Shown: positions 27,322-37,463, counted from the stretch's first letter. The stretch: 64,000 nucleotides of DNA from CALCMJ01 sp964475415 (GCA_964475415.1 CAYYWZ010000003.1:1-64000), one strand, 5' to 3'. The notes: generated by a model from the sequence alone, not told the origin. Numbers and translations: made by a program.

Positions 27322-28131
27322 ATGAAGATATTAATAATAGGTGGCGGAAACATGGGATTAACCTATGCTAATAGTTTTTTGAATGCGCGTATTGTTACGG
27401 ACGATAAGATGATTATCCTAGAGAAATCTCCTGAGAAAGCGGAGAAACTCAAAGAGCTTAAAATAGGTACGGTATACGGTACTGCTGGTCCGTACATAAA
27501 AGAGGCAGATCTTATTATTCTTGCAGTAAAGCCACAGGATATAGATCCACTATTTGATACTATAAAAGATCATATTGACAAACAACAAGTATTTCTGTCG
27601 ATCATGGCGGGGATAAAAATAGAAACTATAAGTTCATTACTAGGTATTACTAAAGTAATACGAGCAATGCCTAATCTTCCAGCACAGATAGGAGAGGGGA
27701 TGACAGTCTTTACCTCGTCTGATGATGTGACTAGAATAGAACTCGTTACCGTTCAGAATCTTATCAATGCTACTGGAAAAAGTATGTATGTTGAAAAGGA
27801 AATGGCGATCGATGCAGCTACTGCTCTTTCTGGTTCTGGACCAGCATATGTATTTTACTTCATGAATGCTATGATGGAAACAGCGCAGTCGTTAGGCTTC
27901 AAAGAATCAGAGGCAGAATTACTGATTTATCAGACCTTCTCTGGTGCTATAGATCTCTATAATAAGCATAACTTTAGTTGTAGCGATTGGATATCAAAGG
28001 TAGCCTCTAGGGGAGGTACAACGGAAGCTGCAATAAATACTTTCGGAGTAAATGAGCTACCAGAAACCATAGATAAAGGAATTCGAGCTGCTTACAAGAG
28101 GGCGGATGAGTTAAGTAAATTAAATAAATAA
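27322..28131 (+). CDS. proC: Pyrroline-5-carboxylate reductase
   Basis: A 269-residue cytoplasmic oxidoreductase that reduces 1-pyrroline-5-carboxylate to proline with NAD(P)H. The Rossmann motif IIGGGNMG is at the N-terminus, followed by LAVKPQD, the GSGPAYV motif and the family signature SRGGTTEAAIN in the C-terminal helical dimer domain. Length equals the normal enzyme. It is followed 105 bases downstream by glycyl-tRNA synthetase with a possible own promoter, so the two need not be one operon. Confidence 0.96.
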   Translation: MKILIIGGGNMGLTYANSFLNARIVTDDKMIILEKSPEKAEKLKELKIGTVYGTAGPYIKEADLIILAVKPQDIDPLFDTIKDHIDKQQVFLSIMAGIKIETISSLLGITKVIRAMPNLPAQIGEGMTVFTSSDDVTRIELVTVQNLINATGKSMYVEKEMAIDAATALSGSGPAYVFYFMNAMMETAQSLGFKESEAELLIYQTFSGAIDLYNKHNFSCSDWISKVASRGGTTEAAINTFGVNELPETIDKGIRAAYKRADELSKLNK

Positions 28132-28189
28132 TAAATTAAGAATTTCTCTTTTATGTCAATGGTATAGAGTGGAAAGCTAAATACTATGC

Positions 28190-28197
28190 TATTTTTG
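28190..28197 (+). promoter_or_regulatory. Candidate -7 box for glycyl-tRNA synthetase
   Basis: TATTTTTG matches TAnnTTTG and lies 40 bases before the ATG at 28237. No clear TTG at -33 was seen. Confidence 0.4.
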
Positions 28198-28236
28198 CAC
28201 TTTCGGAGAAATTAGAAAATATAAAAAGGTTTTCAG

Positions 28237-29772
28237 ATGAGTAATTTTGATTTTAAGGCATTAACTGCGCACTGTAAAGAGTATGGTTTTATTTTCCAAT
28301 CTAGTGAGATATATGATGGGCTTTCGGCAGCCTATGATTATGGACCTAATGGTGTAGAGCTTAAGAATAATATCAAACAATACTGGTGGAAGAGCATGGT
28401 CCAGATGCACGATAATATTGTAGGATTAGATGCTGCTATTTTTATGCATCCTAAGACATGGAAAGCTTCAGGTCACGTAGATGCATTTAATGATCCTCTT
28501 ATAGATAACAAAGATTCCAAAAAAAGATATAGAGCAGATCAGCTTATAGAAGGATACTGCGAAAAAATAGAAGCTAAGATCAACAAAGATATTGTCAAGG
28601 CGAGAAAGCGTTTTGGTGATAGTTTCGATGAGAAACAATTCAGAGAGACCAATGGTAGAATTATAGAAAGACAGAAGACGATAGATACGGTTCTAGGAGA
28701 TATGAATAATCATCTTAGAGAAGAGAATATGGAAGGTCTACAGAAACTTATTGTAGATCTAGAAATTGCTTGTCCGGAAAGTGGATCTAGAAATTGGACA
28801 GAGGTACGTCAGTTTAATCTTATGTTTTCTACTCAGTTAGGCGCCATAGCAGGGGAGGAAGGTAAATTGTATCTGAGGCCAGAAACGGCGCAAGGAATAT
28901 TTGTAAATTTTCTAAACGTACAGAAAACCTCTAGAAAAAAAGTACCCTTCGGTATAGCTCAGATCGGGAAAGCATTCAGAAATGAGATTGTTGCTAGACA
29001 GTTTATTTTCAGAATGAGAGAATTTGAACAAATGGAAATGCAATTTTTTGTAAAGCCTGGCGAAGAGATGAAGTGGTATAATTACTGGAAGCAGACTAGA
29101 ATGCAGTGGCATGAGCATATAGGATCTCCAGCTTCTAAGCTCAGGTACCACGATCATGATAATCTTGCGCATTATGCAAATGCTGCAGTAGATATAGAAT
29201 TTGAGTTTCCTTTTGGATTTAGAGAATTAGAAGGGATACATTCTAGAACAGATTTTGACCTGAAAAGTCATCAGGAATTATCTGGTAAGAAGTTACAATA
29301 TTTTGATCCAGAAGTCAATGAAAATTATATTCCATATGTTGTAGAAACATCTATCGGTTGTGACCGTATGTTTCTAGCTCAACTGACAAATGCATTGCAA
29401 GAAGAGACTGTTCCAGATGCCAAAGGAAATGAATCTACCAGAACGGTTATGAAGCTTCATCCATCTATAGCACCGGTAAAATGTGCAGTACTTCCTCTAC
29501 TTAAAAATAACGAAGAGCTTACTAAGGCGGCTTCAGATCTTTTTGATAATGTCAAAGGTTCTTTCAATGCTAATTACGAAGAAAAAGATGCTATCGGAAG
29601 AAGGTACAGAAGACAGGATGCTATCGGTACACCTTTCTGTGTAACAGTAGATCACCAGACACTAGAAGATAATACCGTAACGATCAGAGAGAGAGATAGC
29701 CTAGAGCAGCAAAGAGTGAGTATGTCAGAAGTAGAAAGCATAGTTACCAAGGCATGTAAGATGCCTTTGTAG
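28237..29772 (+). CDS. glyS: Glycyl-tRNA synthetase, class II dimeric type
   Basis: A 511-residue enzyme that charges tRNA-Gly. This is the eukaryote/archaea-like homodimeric form (one chain), not the alpha2-beta2 form. Visible marks: SSEIYDGLSAAYDYGPNG near residue 20, SGHVDAFNDPL, motif 2 FRNEIVARQFIFRMREFEQMEMQ and motif 3 with ETSIGCDRMFLAQL, then the anticodon-binding domain with PSIAPVKCAVLPL. Length is right for the short bacterial type. It is one of the housekeeping anchors of this region and lies downstream of proC. Confidence 0.96.
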   Translation: MSNFDFKALTAHCKEYGFIFQSSEIYDGLSAAYDYGPNGVELKNNIKQYWWKSMVQMHDNIVGLDAAIFMHPKTWKASGHVDAFNDPLIDNKDSKKRYRADQLIEGYCEKIEAKINKDIVKARKRFGDSFDEKQFRETNGRIIERQKTIDTVLGDMNNHLREENMEGLQKLIVDLEIACPESGSRNWTEVRQFNLMFSTQLGAIAGEEGKLYLRPETAQGIFVNFLNVQKTSRKKVPFGIAQIGKAFRNEIVARQFIFRMREFEQMEMQFFVKPGEEMKWYNYWKQTRMQWHEHIGSPASKLRYHDHDNLAHYANAAVDIEFEFPFGFRELEGIHSRTDFDLKSHQELSGKKLQYFDPEVNENYIPYVVETSIGCDRMFLAQLTNALQEETVPDAKGNESTRTVMKLHPSIAPVKCAVLPLLKNNEELTKAASDLFDNVKGSFNANYEEKDAIGRRYRRQDAIGTPFCVTVDHQTLEDNTVTIRERDSLEQQRVSMSEVESIVTKACKMPL

Positions 29773-29866
29773 ATAGCGTCGTAGATTATTCTACTTAGTA
29801 TGTAATAAGAATAAAAAATACTTGTTTAACTGATGTTTCCAATCCTAATTTTAAGGGTTTCTAATA

Positions 29867-31153
29867 TCAACTCTGCTTTGCTAGGTATTTCTTATAAGAC
29901 CACTCTAATAGGAAGCAGAAAAATATTATTCCTAAAGCAATAGTAACACCTACTTTGTTTGTAGGGAATTGCTGAATGATTAATGTGAGAAAGGCCATGA
30001 AACAAAATATACTAGCTAATAAATGAATCCATTTTTTAGAACCTAGAATTTCATACTTTCTGTAGGCGATATAATTTACAACACAGAAAACAAGTAAAAA
30101 ACCCACACTACCTGCAGTAGATATACTTTGTAAATTAAATAGGTTAACTAGAGTAACAGAGAGTAATGCAGTAACAATATATCCGACAGGTTTACCCCAG
30201 TATTTATGACAAAAATATTTTGGCAGTTCTTTATCTTCTGCAATACTGTAGTTTACTCGGCCACTTCCTAAGATAGTAGCATTAATAGCAGAGAAAGTAG
30301 AAATCATTGCAGTAGTCGTAATAATGGTAAATCCAATTTGTCCTAAACTGGGCTCTGCAGCTTTTGCCAGAACATAATCTTCTGCTGAGGCAATTTGGTC
30401 AAAGGGTAGTGCACCTACGGTAACAATTGCAATCAATATGTAAAGTACCACAACGAATCCCACAGCACCAAAATATGCTTTCTCTGTATTATTTTCTTTG
30501 TCCTTAAGATCAGCAATAGAATTAGCGATAAGTTCAAAACCCTCGTAAGCCACAAAAATGACCATACCGCCAGAAAGTAATAATAGAGGACTTTCCCAGT
30601 TTTCTGGAGATAGCTGAGCTAGATTTTCTGGATGCTGAGAAAGACCATAAAAACCAATCAAGATAAAACCGATAAGGATAAGTAGTTTGATGATTACAGC
30701 AACTGATTCTATTTTACCTACTAGAGTTACACTTAAATAATTTATGAGTAAAGCAATAAGAATGACAGCAGATTGTAATATTCTTACATCTACGCTTTTA
30801 GTACCGCTGATAGGAATTACTTCAGATCCGTAAGATCCAAAAGCGGAAGCATATAGTGCCAACATTACAATATAACTTATCCAAAGTAAATTATTAATAC
30901 CTCCAGCAAAAACTCCATTACCAAAATACTCGTGAACAAACTTTATTGTTCCACCATTTTCTGGAAATTTCTTAGAAAGTTTAGCGTAAGAATAAGCTGT
31001 CAATAGAGCTATAATACCAGCAAGTAGAAAAGCAATAGGCGTACCACCTTTTGCCAGAGCAACAGCAAGTCCGAGTACGGCAAATATTCCACCGCCCACC
31101 ATGCCACCAATTCCAATAGAAATAGCATCTTTTAGATCTATTTGGTTTTTCAT
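29867..31153 (-). CDS. APC-family amino acid permease
   Basis: A 428-residue membrane protein with about 12 helices. The first helix carries the substrate-binding GIGGMVGGGIFAVLG motif of the APC superfamily, and the helix 6 region reads IFVAYEGFELIANSIADLKD, both usual for amino acid/polyamine transporters. Helices 8 and 10 are present and the chain ends at the normal place. Substrate is not predictable from these motifs. It faces glycyl-tRNA synthetase tail to tail and shares a strand with the GH2 gene, 83 bases away. Confidence 0.9.
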   Translation of the reverse strand: MKNQIDLKDAISIGIGGMVGGGIFAVLGLAVALAKGGTPIAFLLAGIIALLTAYSYAKLSKKFPENGGTIKFVHEYFGNGVFAGGINNLLWISYIVMLALYASAFGSYGSEVIPISGTKSVDVRILQSAVILIALLINYLSVTLVGKIESVAVIIKLLILIGFILIGFYGLSQHPENLAQLSPENWESPLLLLSGGMVIFVAYEGFELIANSIADLKDKENNTEKAYFGAVGFVVVLYILIAIVTVGALPFDQIASAEDYVLAKAAEPSLGQIGFTIITTTAMISTFSAINATILGSGRVNYSIAEDKELPKYFCHKYWGKPVGYIVTALLSVTLVNLFNLQSISTAGSVGFLLVFCVVNYIAYRKYEILGSKKWIHLLASIFCFMAFLTLIIQQFPTNKVGVTIALGIIFFCFLLEWSYKKYLAKQS

Positions 31154-31236
31154 AAGTAGCGTTTAGAATTAATCATTATCAGGCTGTTCTTTGATAGAAT
31201 AATAACTATCATTTATTCCGATTACAAAGTAACTTA

Positions 31237-33063
31237 TTATTTTGAATCGTAATACTTCTTTAGTACGTAAAAAGCTTTTTTCTTTTCTCCTTTTTCAGAG
31301 ACCAGTCCCTTTCGATTATAATCATCTTGGATTATAGGTAATACCCTTCTAGGCGATCTGAAATCAAATAAAATCCAAGGGGAGACACCTTTCAATTGAT
31401 CTATATTATCTATCATCTTCAAGGTTTCTGTATATAGATATTCTTGATATTCTTCTGTCCATCTTTCATCTTTTTCTCCACGCAGACCGTACTTGGCTCC
31501 TGCACCGAATTCTGAGATGATGACTGGTTTGTCTTGAGTGATATTCCATTTTATCTTACGACATTTTTCTATGCCGCCATCGTACCAGCCGATGTATTGG
31601 TTAAAACTCAGTATATCCACTTGATCAGCAAACGGATCTGAAATGGTCCTTGTAAAAGGATCATTATTATAGTCCTGTTGTTCTAGGGCTGCACTGATGA
31701 GTCGAGTAGGATCTTTCTGCCTTGCAAATTTTGCAAGTTTATTTAGGAAGATGTTTCTAGCCTCACTAGTTGGCGTTTCGTTAGCCATAGACCAGATAAT
31801 AACGGAGGCTCTATTCTTATCTCGGGTCATAACTTCGGAAAGCTGATTTTGCGCATTTTCATAGGTGGCTTTGTTTTCCCAGTCTATCGTCCAGTAGACT
31901 GGATTTTCTTCCCATACAAGTATACCCATCTTATCAGCTAAACGAACCATATGTTCATTGTGCGGATAGTGTGCAAGTCTTACATAATTACAACCTAAGG
32001 ATTTTACCATGTCTAAGATTTCCTTTGCATCGGCTACAGAATTACATCGGCCTCCATGGATAGGACTTTCTTCGTGGATAGAAATACCTTTTAGAAAGAT
32101 AGCTTTGTTATTAAGTAAGATTTCTGATCCTTTAGTTGCTAAGGTTCTGAATCCTATTTCATCTACTATTTCGTCGCTATCGGTTTTTAGTATTACTTTA
32201 TAAAGCTGAGGCGAGCTAGGCGACCAATACTTTATGGAATTCGTTTCTATTATTATTATATCGCAATATCCATTCTCATCCGTTTGGAAAGATTTGGTGA
32301 TATTAAGATCGGGAATTTGTACTTGTATTTTTTTATTAGCAACATCAGAACCATTCAATTGTATCTTGCCAGATATTATATTTTTGTTATCGGGAGAAAG
32401 TTGTAACTGATAATCATATATAAATGTTTCTGCCGTTTCTATAAGTTTGACATCTCTAGTTATGCCGCCATAATTCCACCAGTCCGTATTTAGTGTCGGT
32501 ACGCCTTCCTTGAGCCTCTTGTTGTCTACCTTGATAACAACAAAGTTTTCTTTTTCTTTCAGGTGCTGAGTTACTTCGTACTGGAATGGTGTAAAGCCAC
32601 CGATATGAATACCTAGCTTTTTGCCATTAAGATATACCTCCGACTTATAATTAGAAGCGCCTATGTAAAGAAAAACTCTATTATCTTTTTTAGACTTGGA
32701 GTAATCAAATGATTTTTTGTACCATACGGTACCTTCATAATAGTATAGCTTAGATCTTTGAGTATTCCAATCCCCTGGAACCATCAAACTATCCATCCTG
32801 TCAAAATCATATTCCAACAGATCAGATTTGCCAGCTCTTTTGGAGTTGGTGAAGAATGCATTTTTCTGAGGTTCTTTTTGTTTGTCAAAAGCTTCGTAGC
32901 GATAGTTGTAATATCCGTTTTCGTAAGGATCTACTATATATTTCCAATAGCCATTCAGTGAAATGCTTTCTCTGTTATAAGCGTTGACCATTATTTCCTG
33001 CTGACTAGTAAGGAAGTTGGAGATAAATAGAAATGATAGTAGTAGCCCTAGTTTGTTTAGCAT
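31237..33063 (-). CDS. Glycoside hydrolase family 2 (beta-glucuronidase/galactosidase-like)
   Basis: A 608-residue exported enzyme. Signal peptide about residues 1-20 (ending FLTSQ). An N-terminal jelly-roll sugar-binding domain (about 30-210: SLNGYWKYIVDP, VPGDWN, VYLNGKKLGIHIGGFTPFQY), an immunoglobulin-like domain (about 215-310), then a TIM barrel with GFRTL at its start. The general acid/base is E429 in SMANETP and the nucleophile is E518 in IISEFGAG. The overall layout and length are closest to beta-glucuronidase-like members; the exact sugar is uncertain. No sorting domain or sus genes are next to it, so it may act in the periplasm. Confidence 0.88.
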   Translation of the reverse strand: MLNKLGLLLSFLFISNFLTSQQEIMVNAYNRESISLNGYWKYIVDPYENGYYNYRYEAFDKQKEPQKNAFFTNSKRAGKSDLLEYDFDRMDSLMVPGDWNTQRSKLYYYEGTVWYKKSFDYSKSKKDNRVFLYIGASNYKSEVYLNGKKLGIHIGGFTPFQYEVTQHLKEKENFVVIKVDNKRLKEGVPTLNTDWWNYGGITRDVKLIETAETFIYDYQLQLSPDNKNIISGKIQLNGSDVANKKIQVQIPDLNITKSFQTDENGYCDIIIIETNSIKYWSPSSPQLYKVILKTDSDEIVDEIGFRTLATKGSEILLNNKAIFLKGISIHEESPIHGGRCNSVADAKEILDMVKSLGCNYVRLAHYPHNEHMVRLADKMGILVWEENPVYWTIDWENKATYENAQNQLSEVMTRDKNRASVIIWSMANETPTSEARNIFLNKLAKFARQKDPTRLISAALEQQDYNNDPFTRTISDPFADQVDILSFNQYIGWYDGGIEKCRKIKWNITQDKPVIISEFGAGAKYGLRGEKDERWTEEYQEYLYTETLKMIDNIDQLKGVSPWILFDFRSPRRVLPIIQDDYNRKGLVSEKGEKKKAFYVLKKYYDSK

Positions 33064-33177
33064 GTTATAGTATTTTATGACTTAAAATACAAAATCATAA
33101 ATGTAAAATTTATTTTTGCATACTAAGCTTACTAGAAAAAATAATGATGGACTGAATTTCCTAAAATCTATAGATGT

Positions 33178-33594
33178 TTACTCGACCGGAAATATAATTT
33201 CCATATAAGAAGTGCTATTGACAGGCGTATTTTCTTTTTCTAAAATTTCTATATCTGCATCCTCCGCTCTTATGAAAGCACAGCCTATTTGTAAATTGTT
33301 AAATACAGCTCTGCCTTCTACATTACTCATACCTTTTCTCACCTCATTAATAAAGTTTCCTCTATCTTCTATATTTTCATACAGGGTGATATCTGCGCCG
33401 GGAAGTGGAATTCTATCGGAGCAGGCTGCATCTATGCATTTAGTTACTTTGATGTCTAGATGAGCAACTAGCGTACTCATTGGCATTTCTTCTTCTACCT
33501 CTTCCTCGATACGATCTTCCCCACAGGCAAAGAGGCAGAGGCTTGATAAAACTGCAAAAATAAAACCTATTAATTTAAATTTTAGCGTAATCAT
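33178..33594 (-). CDS. Small lipoprotein, carboxypeptidase-regulatory-like fold
   Basis: A 138-residue lipoprotein with lipobox SSLCLFAC and an acidic linker (EDRIEEEVEEEMP). The rest resembles a carboxypeptidase-regulatory beta sandwich (IPLPGADITLYENIEDRG, GRAVFNNLQIG), with three further cysteines. No enzyme motif. The start overlaps the end of the upstream lipoprotein gene by 20 bases, so they are cotranslated and may form a complex. Function unknown. Confidence 0.7.
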   Translation of the reverse strand: MITLKFKLIGFIFAVLSSLCLFACGEDRIEEEVEEEMPMSTLVAHLDIKVTKCIDAACSDRIPLPGADITLYENIEDRGNFINEVRKGMSNVEGRAVFNNLQIGCAFIRAEDADIEILEKENTPVNSTSYMEIIFPVE

Positions 33595-33964
33595 AATTAC
33601 ATTTCTGGAAGCTGGTCAAATCTGATTCTTGTGTTTCTATATATAATCGCTGGCCTTGTATAAAGACTTCGACAAGTGTAAAATGCTCAAACGGTTGCTT
33701 TTCAAAACGTCCATCTATATCTAAGGGTAGATCACTCTTGAAGAAACCAGCGAGTAGATATCCTTCTTCAGGATTTTCCTTAGATCTGACGCTTATAGGT
33801 TCAGGATTTATCAATGGTGTAAAAGGACCAGTGCAGTCGATAGATAAAAAACTATATTGCTCAAAGCCTTGGAAGTCGTCTTCCATCTCCATAGGAATGA
33901 CTTCTTCGTCTTTACAAGAACATATTGTTATAAATAGTGCTAAGTAAAAAAGAGTTCTAATCAT
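33575..33964 (-). CDS. Small lipoprotein of unknown function
   Basis: A 129-residue lipoprotein: MIRTLFYLALFITICSC with the lipobox Cys at residue 17. The mature part is acidic and beta-rich (VRSKENPEEGYLLAGFF, TLVEVFIQGQRLYIETQ), with two later Cys that could pair. I do not recognise a family. It overlaps the next lipoprotein gene by 20 bases and lies upstream of the GH2 enzyme gene, which could share the transcript. Confidence 0.7.
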   Translation of the reverse strand: MIRTLFYLALFITICSCKDEEVIPMEMEDDFQGFEQYSFLSIDCTGPFTPLINPEPISVRSKENPEEGYLLAGFFKSDLPLDIDGRFEKQPFEHFTLVEVFIQGQRLYIETQESDLTSFQKCNYDYAKI

Positions 33965-34034
33965 GATAACGATGTATTAATTATATATCTAATTTAATAG
34001 TTTTTGATTAGCTAAACATTTTAATCTAGATTTT

Positions 34035-34589
34035 TTATCCTTCTAAGTCGTCCTCAGTTATAATTTGCGTTTGGAAACCTATAGGATTAAATGGCGCTTT
34101 CTGTGGATTGTCATCATCGTCAAAATCTTCCCAACTTATTACCTCTTTCAGAAATTCTTCTGCGTGTCTAATGATAAATCCTTTGGTCAGTTCGTGCGGT
34201 CTAAGTATTTCTATATTTTTTGGTGGTCTAGGTTGCCCGTAACCTTCTATATGAGGATACATGATCATAACTAGTATCTTACCATTGAATAATTGTTGGT
34301 AGACAAGTGCTCCATTAGATTTTATAAGGTTTCTCTTAGTATTGCTGTTTTCTACTTTTTCAGCTATTCCACTATAATCTTTGCCTAGCGTAAGGAAGAC
34401 AACTTCGAGGTTTTCCATCTCGGACTTATTATCTATTTCTGCTTTTAGCCCTGTCTCGTGTACGATGGTTCGCAGGGTTCTTTTTATAAGAGGCTTTATT
34501 TTTTTAGGCCATGCTGCTCTATATTTAGCTGTGTTTTCTAGTATCTCATTGTACTGATTTACTTTAGATTGTAATGTTCCTATATCCAT
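34035..34589 (-). CDS. Conserved-looking hypothetical protein downstream of the E1 gene
   Basis: A 184-residue soluble protein with an N-terminal helical region (LQSKVNQYNEILENTAKYRAAWPKKIKPLIKRTL), a central beta part (NLEVVFLTLGKDYSGI, GKILVMIMYPHIEGYGQPRPP) and a very acidic C-terminus (SWEDFDDDDNP). No signal peptide. I do not recognise the family. It starts 10 bases after the fused E1 dehydrogenase gene, so it is almost surely cotranscribed. Whether it acts with that enzyme is an inference. Confidence 0.75.
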   Translation of the reverse strand: MDIGTLQSKVNQYNEILENTAKYRAAWPKKIKPLIKRTLRTIVHETGLKAEIDNKSEMENLEVVFLTLGKDYSGIAEKVENSNTKRNLIKSNGALVYQQLFNGKILVMIMYPHIEGYGQPRPPKNIEILRPHELTKGFIIRHAEEFLKEVISWEDFDDDDNPQKAPFNPIGFQTQIITEDDLEG

Positions 34590-34599
34590 GTTTCGTTAT

Positions 34600-36588
34600 T
34601 TAGTAGTGTAATAATTTTTCTATAGTCGAAGATAAGTTTTCTTTTGGTAAATATATTTGTTCAAGATTAGCTGCAAAAGGTATCGGTGTATCCAAGCTTG
34701 CACATCTCATGACTGGTGCATCTAGATATTCGAAAAGATGTTCTGAGATATGTGCTGATATCTCACCACCTATTCCACCTATAAGTGAATCTTCATGCAG
34801 AATGATAACGCGTCCTGTCTTCTTAACCGTTGCCTCTATCGCTTCATAATCCAGAGGGTTAAGACTTCTCAAATCTAATATGTCTGCAGAAATATTTTCT
34901 GCATCACAGATTTCTTCAGCCCAGTTGACTGCCTGTCCATAGCTTATAATAGATAAGTCGCTTCCTTTCTTTCTCAAGCTTGCTTTGCCTATAGGTACAG
35001 TGTAATAATCATCGGGAATTTCTGCTAGGCTAGATCTGTATAAGGCCTTATGTTCAAAAAACATTACAGGACTAGGATCTTCGATTGCTGCAAGTAGTAG
35101 TCCCTTAGCGTCATAGGGCGTCGAAGGAAATACTACCTTGAGTCCAGGTGTATGTACAAACCACATTTCATTGGTCTGTGAGTGGAAGGGACCTGCTGCT
35201 ACACCTCCGCCAGCTGGCATTCTGATTACAGTATCTGTAGCATGTCCCCATCGGTAATGCACCTTAGCGAGGTTATTTACAATCTGATTAAAACCACAGG
35301 TGACAAAGTCTGCAAATTGCATCTCTACCATCGACTTATAACCTCGTAGACTGAGTCCCATAGCGATGCCTATGATAGCACTCTCGCAAAGAGGGGTATT
35401 TCTAACTCTATCTTTACCAAAAGTTTTTACAAAGCCATCCGTAATCTTAAACACACCGCCATACTCAGCTATATCCTGACCCATAAGAATAAGATCTTTG
35501 TGATTCTCCATAGACAACTTTAGTGCATCACTTATGGCATCTATATATCTTTTTTCGCTCTTACGTTTTGATTTTGGTTTGGTAATTTTTGTGTTATGAG
35601 GTGGATAGACATCTTTAACTTCTTGTTCTACATTACTATGTATCGCATCTTGTTTTGCCGCTATATCCAGTCCTGTTTTTATCTCCGTTTTAATCTCTTC
35701 TTTTATGGCTGCTATAGATGTTTCTGTTAGGATCTCTTTATGTAAAAGATATTGTTCAAAATTTTCAATGGGATCTTTTTTAGCCCACTTGGTCATCAAT
35801 TTTTTAGGGACATATTTTACGCCTGAAGCTTCTTCATGTCCGCGCATACGGAAGGTTTTACACTCTACTAATACGGGCTCAGGATTTTTCCGCATTCCAG
35901 TAGCCAGAGACTTTATGGTATTATATACTTCTATAATATTGTTACCATCTACAATTACAGATTTCATCCCGTATCCTATAGCTCTATCAGCTAAGTCTTT
36001 ACAAGCGTACTGTTCTGATGTAGGTGTAGATAGACCATAGCCATTATTTTCTATAACAAAGATTACGGGTAGTTTCCATACAGCAGCGACATTGAGCGCC
36101 TCATGAAATTCTCCCTCACTAGTACCACCTTCTCCTGTAAAGGCTAGAGAAACTTTTTTCTGCTTTTTGATCTTATGTGCTAAGGCCACGCCTCCTGCGA
36201 GAGATAACTGAGGTCCTAGATGAGAAATCATGCCTACGATGTTGTAGTCTTTAGCTCCGAAGTGGAAGGACCTATCTCTACCTTTGGTAAATCCCATAGC
36301 CTTTCCTTGCCACTGACAAAATAATCGCTCCAGAGGTACATTCCTTGTGGTAAATACACCCAGATTTCTATGCATAGGAAAGATCATCTCATCTTCCTCT
36401 AGCGCAGCGGTACAACCTACAGAAATAGCTTCTTGGCCAATTCCACTGAACCACTTAGAGATCTTACCCTGACGTAGTAAAGACAGCATTTTTTCTTCTA
36501 TCAGCCTAGGCTTAAGTAGTAGCTTATAGAATGTCAATAACTGTTTATTAGATGGGACCTTTTTAGAAATACTTGTTTTTTTAACCAT
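34600..36588 (-). CDS. 2-oxoacid dehydrogenase E1, alpha and beta subunits fused
   Basis: A 662-residue thiamine-diphosphate enzyme that decarboxylates a 2-oxoacid and passes the acyl group to lipoyl-E2. Residues about 1-330 are the alpha part with the ThDP-binding GEGGTSEGEFHEALN ... ENNGYG motif. A charged linker (KSKRKSEKRY) joins to the beta part, about 345-662 (MGQDIAEYGGVFKITDGF, ESAIIGIAMGLSLRGYKSM, HSQTNEMWFVHTPGLKVVFP). The start is placed at ATG 36588 (MVKKTS); the frame could also begin at a TTG at 36618. Branched-chain or pyruvate use cannot be separated by eye. E2 and E3 genes are not adjacent. Confidence 0.92.
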   Translation of the reverse strand: MVKKTSISKKVPSNKQLLTFYKLLLKPRLIEEKMLSLLRQGKISKWFSGIGQEAISVGCTAALEEDEMIFPMHRNLGVFTTRNVPLERLFCQWQGKAMGFTKGRDRSFHFGAKDYNIVGMISHLGPQLSLAGGVALAHKIKKQKKVSLAFTGEGGTSEGEFHEALNVAAVWKLPVIFVIENNGYGLSTPTSEQYACKDLADRAIGYGMKSVIVDGNNIIEVYNTIKSLATGMRKNPEPVLVECKTFRMRGHEEASGVKYVPKKLMTKWAKKDPIENFEQYLLHKEILTETSIAAIKEEIKTEIKTGLDIAAKQDAIHSNVEQEVKDVYPPHNTKITKPKSKRKSEKRYIDAISDALKLSMENHKDLILMGQDIAEYGGVFKITDGFVKTFGKDRVRNTPLCESAIIGIAMGLSLRGYKSMVEMQFADFVTCGFNQIVNNLAKVHYRWGHATDTVIRMPAGGGVAAGPFHSQTNEMWFVHTPGLKVVFPSTPYDAKGLLLAAIEDPSPVMFFEHKALYRSSLAEIPDDYYTVPIGKASLRKKGSDLSIISYGQAVNWAEEICDAENISADILDLRSLNPLDYEAIEATVKKTGRVIILHEDSLIGGIGGEISAHISEHLFEYLDAPVMRCASLDTPIPFAANLEQIYLPKENLSSTIEKLLHY

Positions 36589-36688
36589 AATAGCTATAAA
36601 TGATTTTCGAATGTACAATATTCGTAAAAACTAAAGAAGTATTATTTCTTAAGAAATGAGAATAGAGAAATTGTTTATAAATTGCAAT

Positions 36689-37450
36689 ATGAAGAATATA
36701 GCTTTTATATTACTCATTGGATTTTGCTTCTATTCCTGTAGTGATGACCTGCCTTTAACGGGTTTTTCCTTGGAGACTTATATAGACCATTATGAGGAAT
36801 TAGCGCTATCTGATGAGCTTATAGCCTGTGCTGCTGGCGGACAATCAGGTATATTAGATGATGAGATATATCCTATAAGTGTTTTGTATTACCCTTTGAC
36901 AGATGCAGAGGATATAAGATATTACGAAACAGAAGATTTGTCCGCTGACCCCGAAGATCTCAGCTCCTACGAAGAAGTATCTTTGCCAAGCGAAGGTCTT
37001 TTCGATGGTTTTTTGGGCAGGTTTCTATTGACAAATATCCCTGAAGATAAATATGTAAGAGTCTCCTTTAAGACAATAGATACACTATGGTATTCTATGG
37101 CAATACAACTGAGAACAAACGAGAAGCCCTCTATATATAATCCTAATCTCTGTGCTGTAGATCTGAGCGATAAATTCCAACCTATATTGACATGGGAAGA
37201 AGGTAACTCTACAGAGAACATTATTTTTTTCCAACTATTAGTCTCAGAAAATAATAAAGTCTATTCAGGTACCTATACAGAAGATCTAAATTTCCAGTAT
37301 TATGACGTGTCAAATGTGGTTTTTAATGTAACTAGAATAGAGCCAGTACCTAGCCTAGGAGAAGGTGAGCAGTTGAGATTTGTATTGATGGGCATAGGAT
37401 CAGATAATTGGGTTAACCTAATTTCTGATATTAGTTTCACAGTAGAATAA
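36689..37450 (+). CDS. Lipoprotein of unknown function
   Basis: A 253-residue lipoprotein. The start is set at ATG 36689 because MKNIAFILLIGFCFYSC forms a clean signal with lipobox FYSC; the frame is open 11 codons earlier. The mature part is beta-rich and acidic with no recognised motif (TDAEDIRYYETEDLS, FDGFLGRFLLTNIPEDKYVRVSF). It is divergent from the E1 gene and leads a tight three-gene run with the next two membrane genes (13-base gap, then overlap), so these products may work together. Confidence 0.7.
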   Translation: MKNIAFILLIGFCFYSCSDDLPLTGFSLETYIDHYEELALSDELIACAAGGQSGILDDEIYPISVLYYPLTDAEDIRYYETEDLSADPEDLSSYEEVSLPSEGLFDGFLGRFLLTNIPEDKYVRVSFKTIDTLWYSMAIQLRTNEKPSIYNPNLCAVDLSDKFQPILTWEEGNSTENIIFFQLLVSENNKVYSGTYTEDLNFQYYDVSNVVFNVTRIEPVPSLGEGEQLRFVLMGIGSDNWVNLISDISFTVE

Positions 37451-37463
37451 CTTGTAAAAAAGA

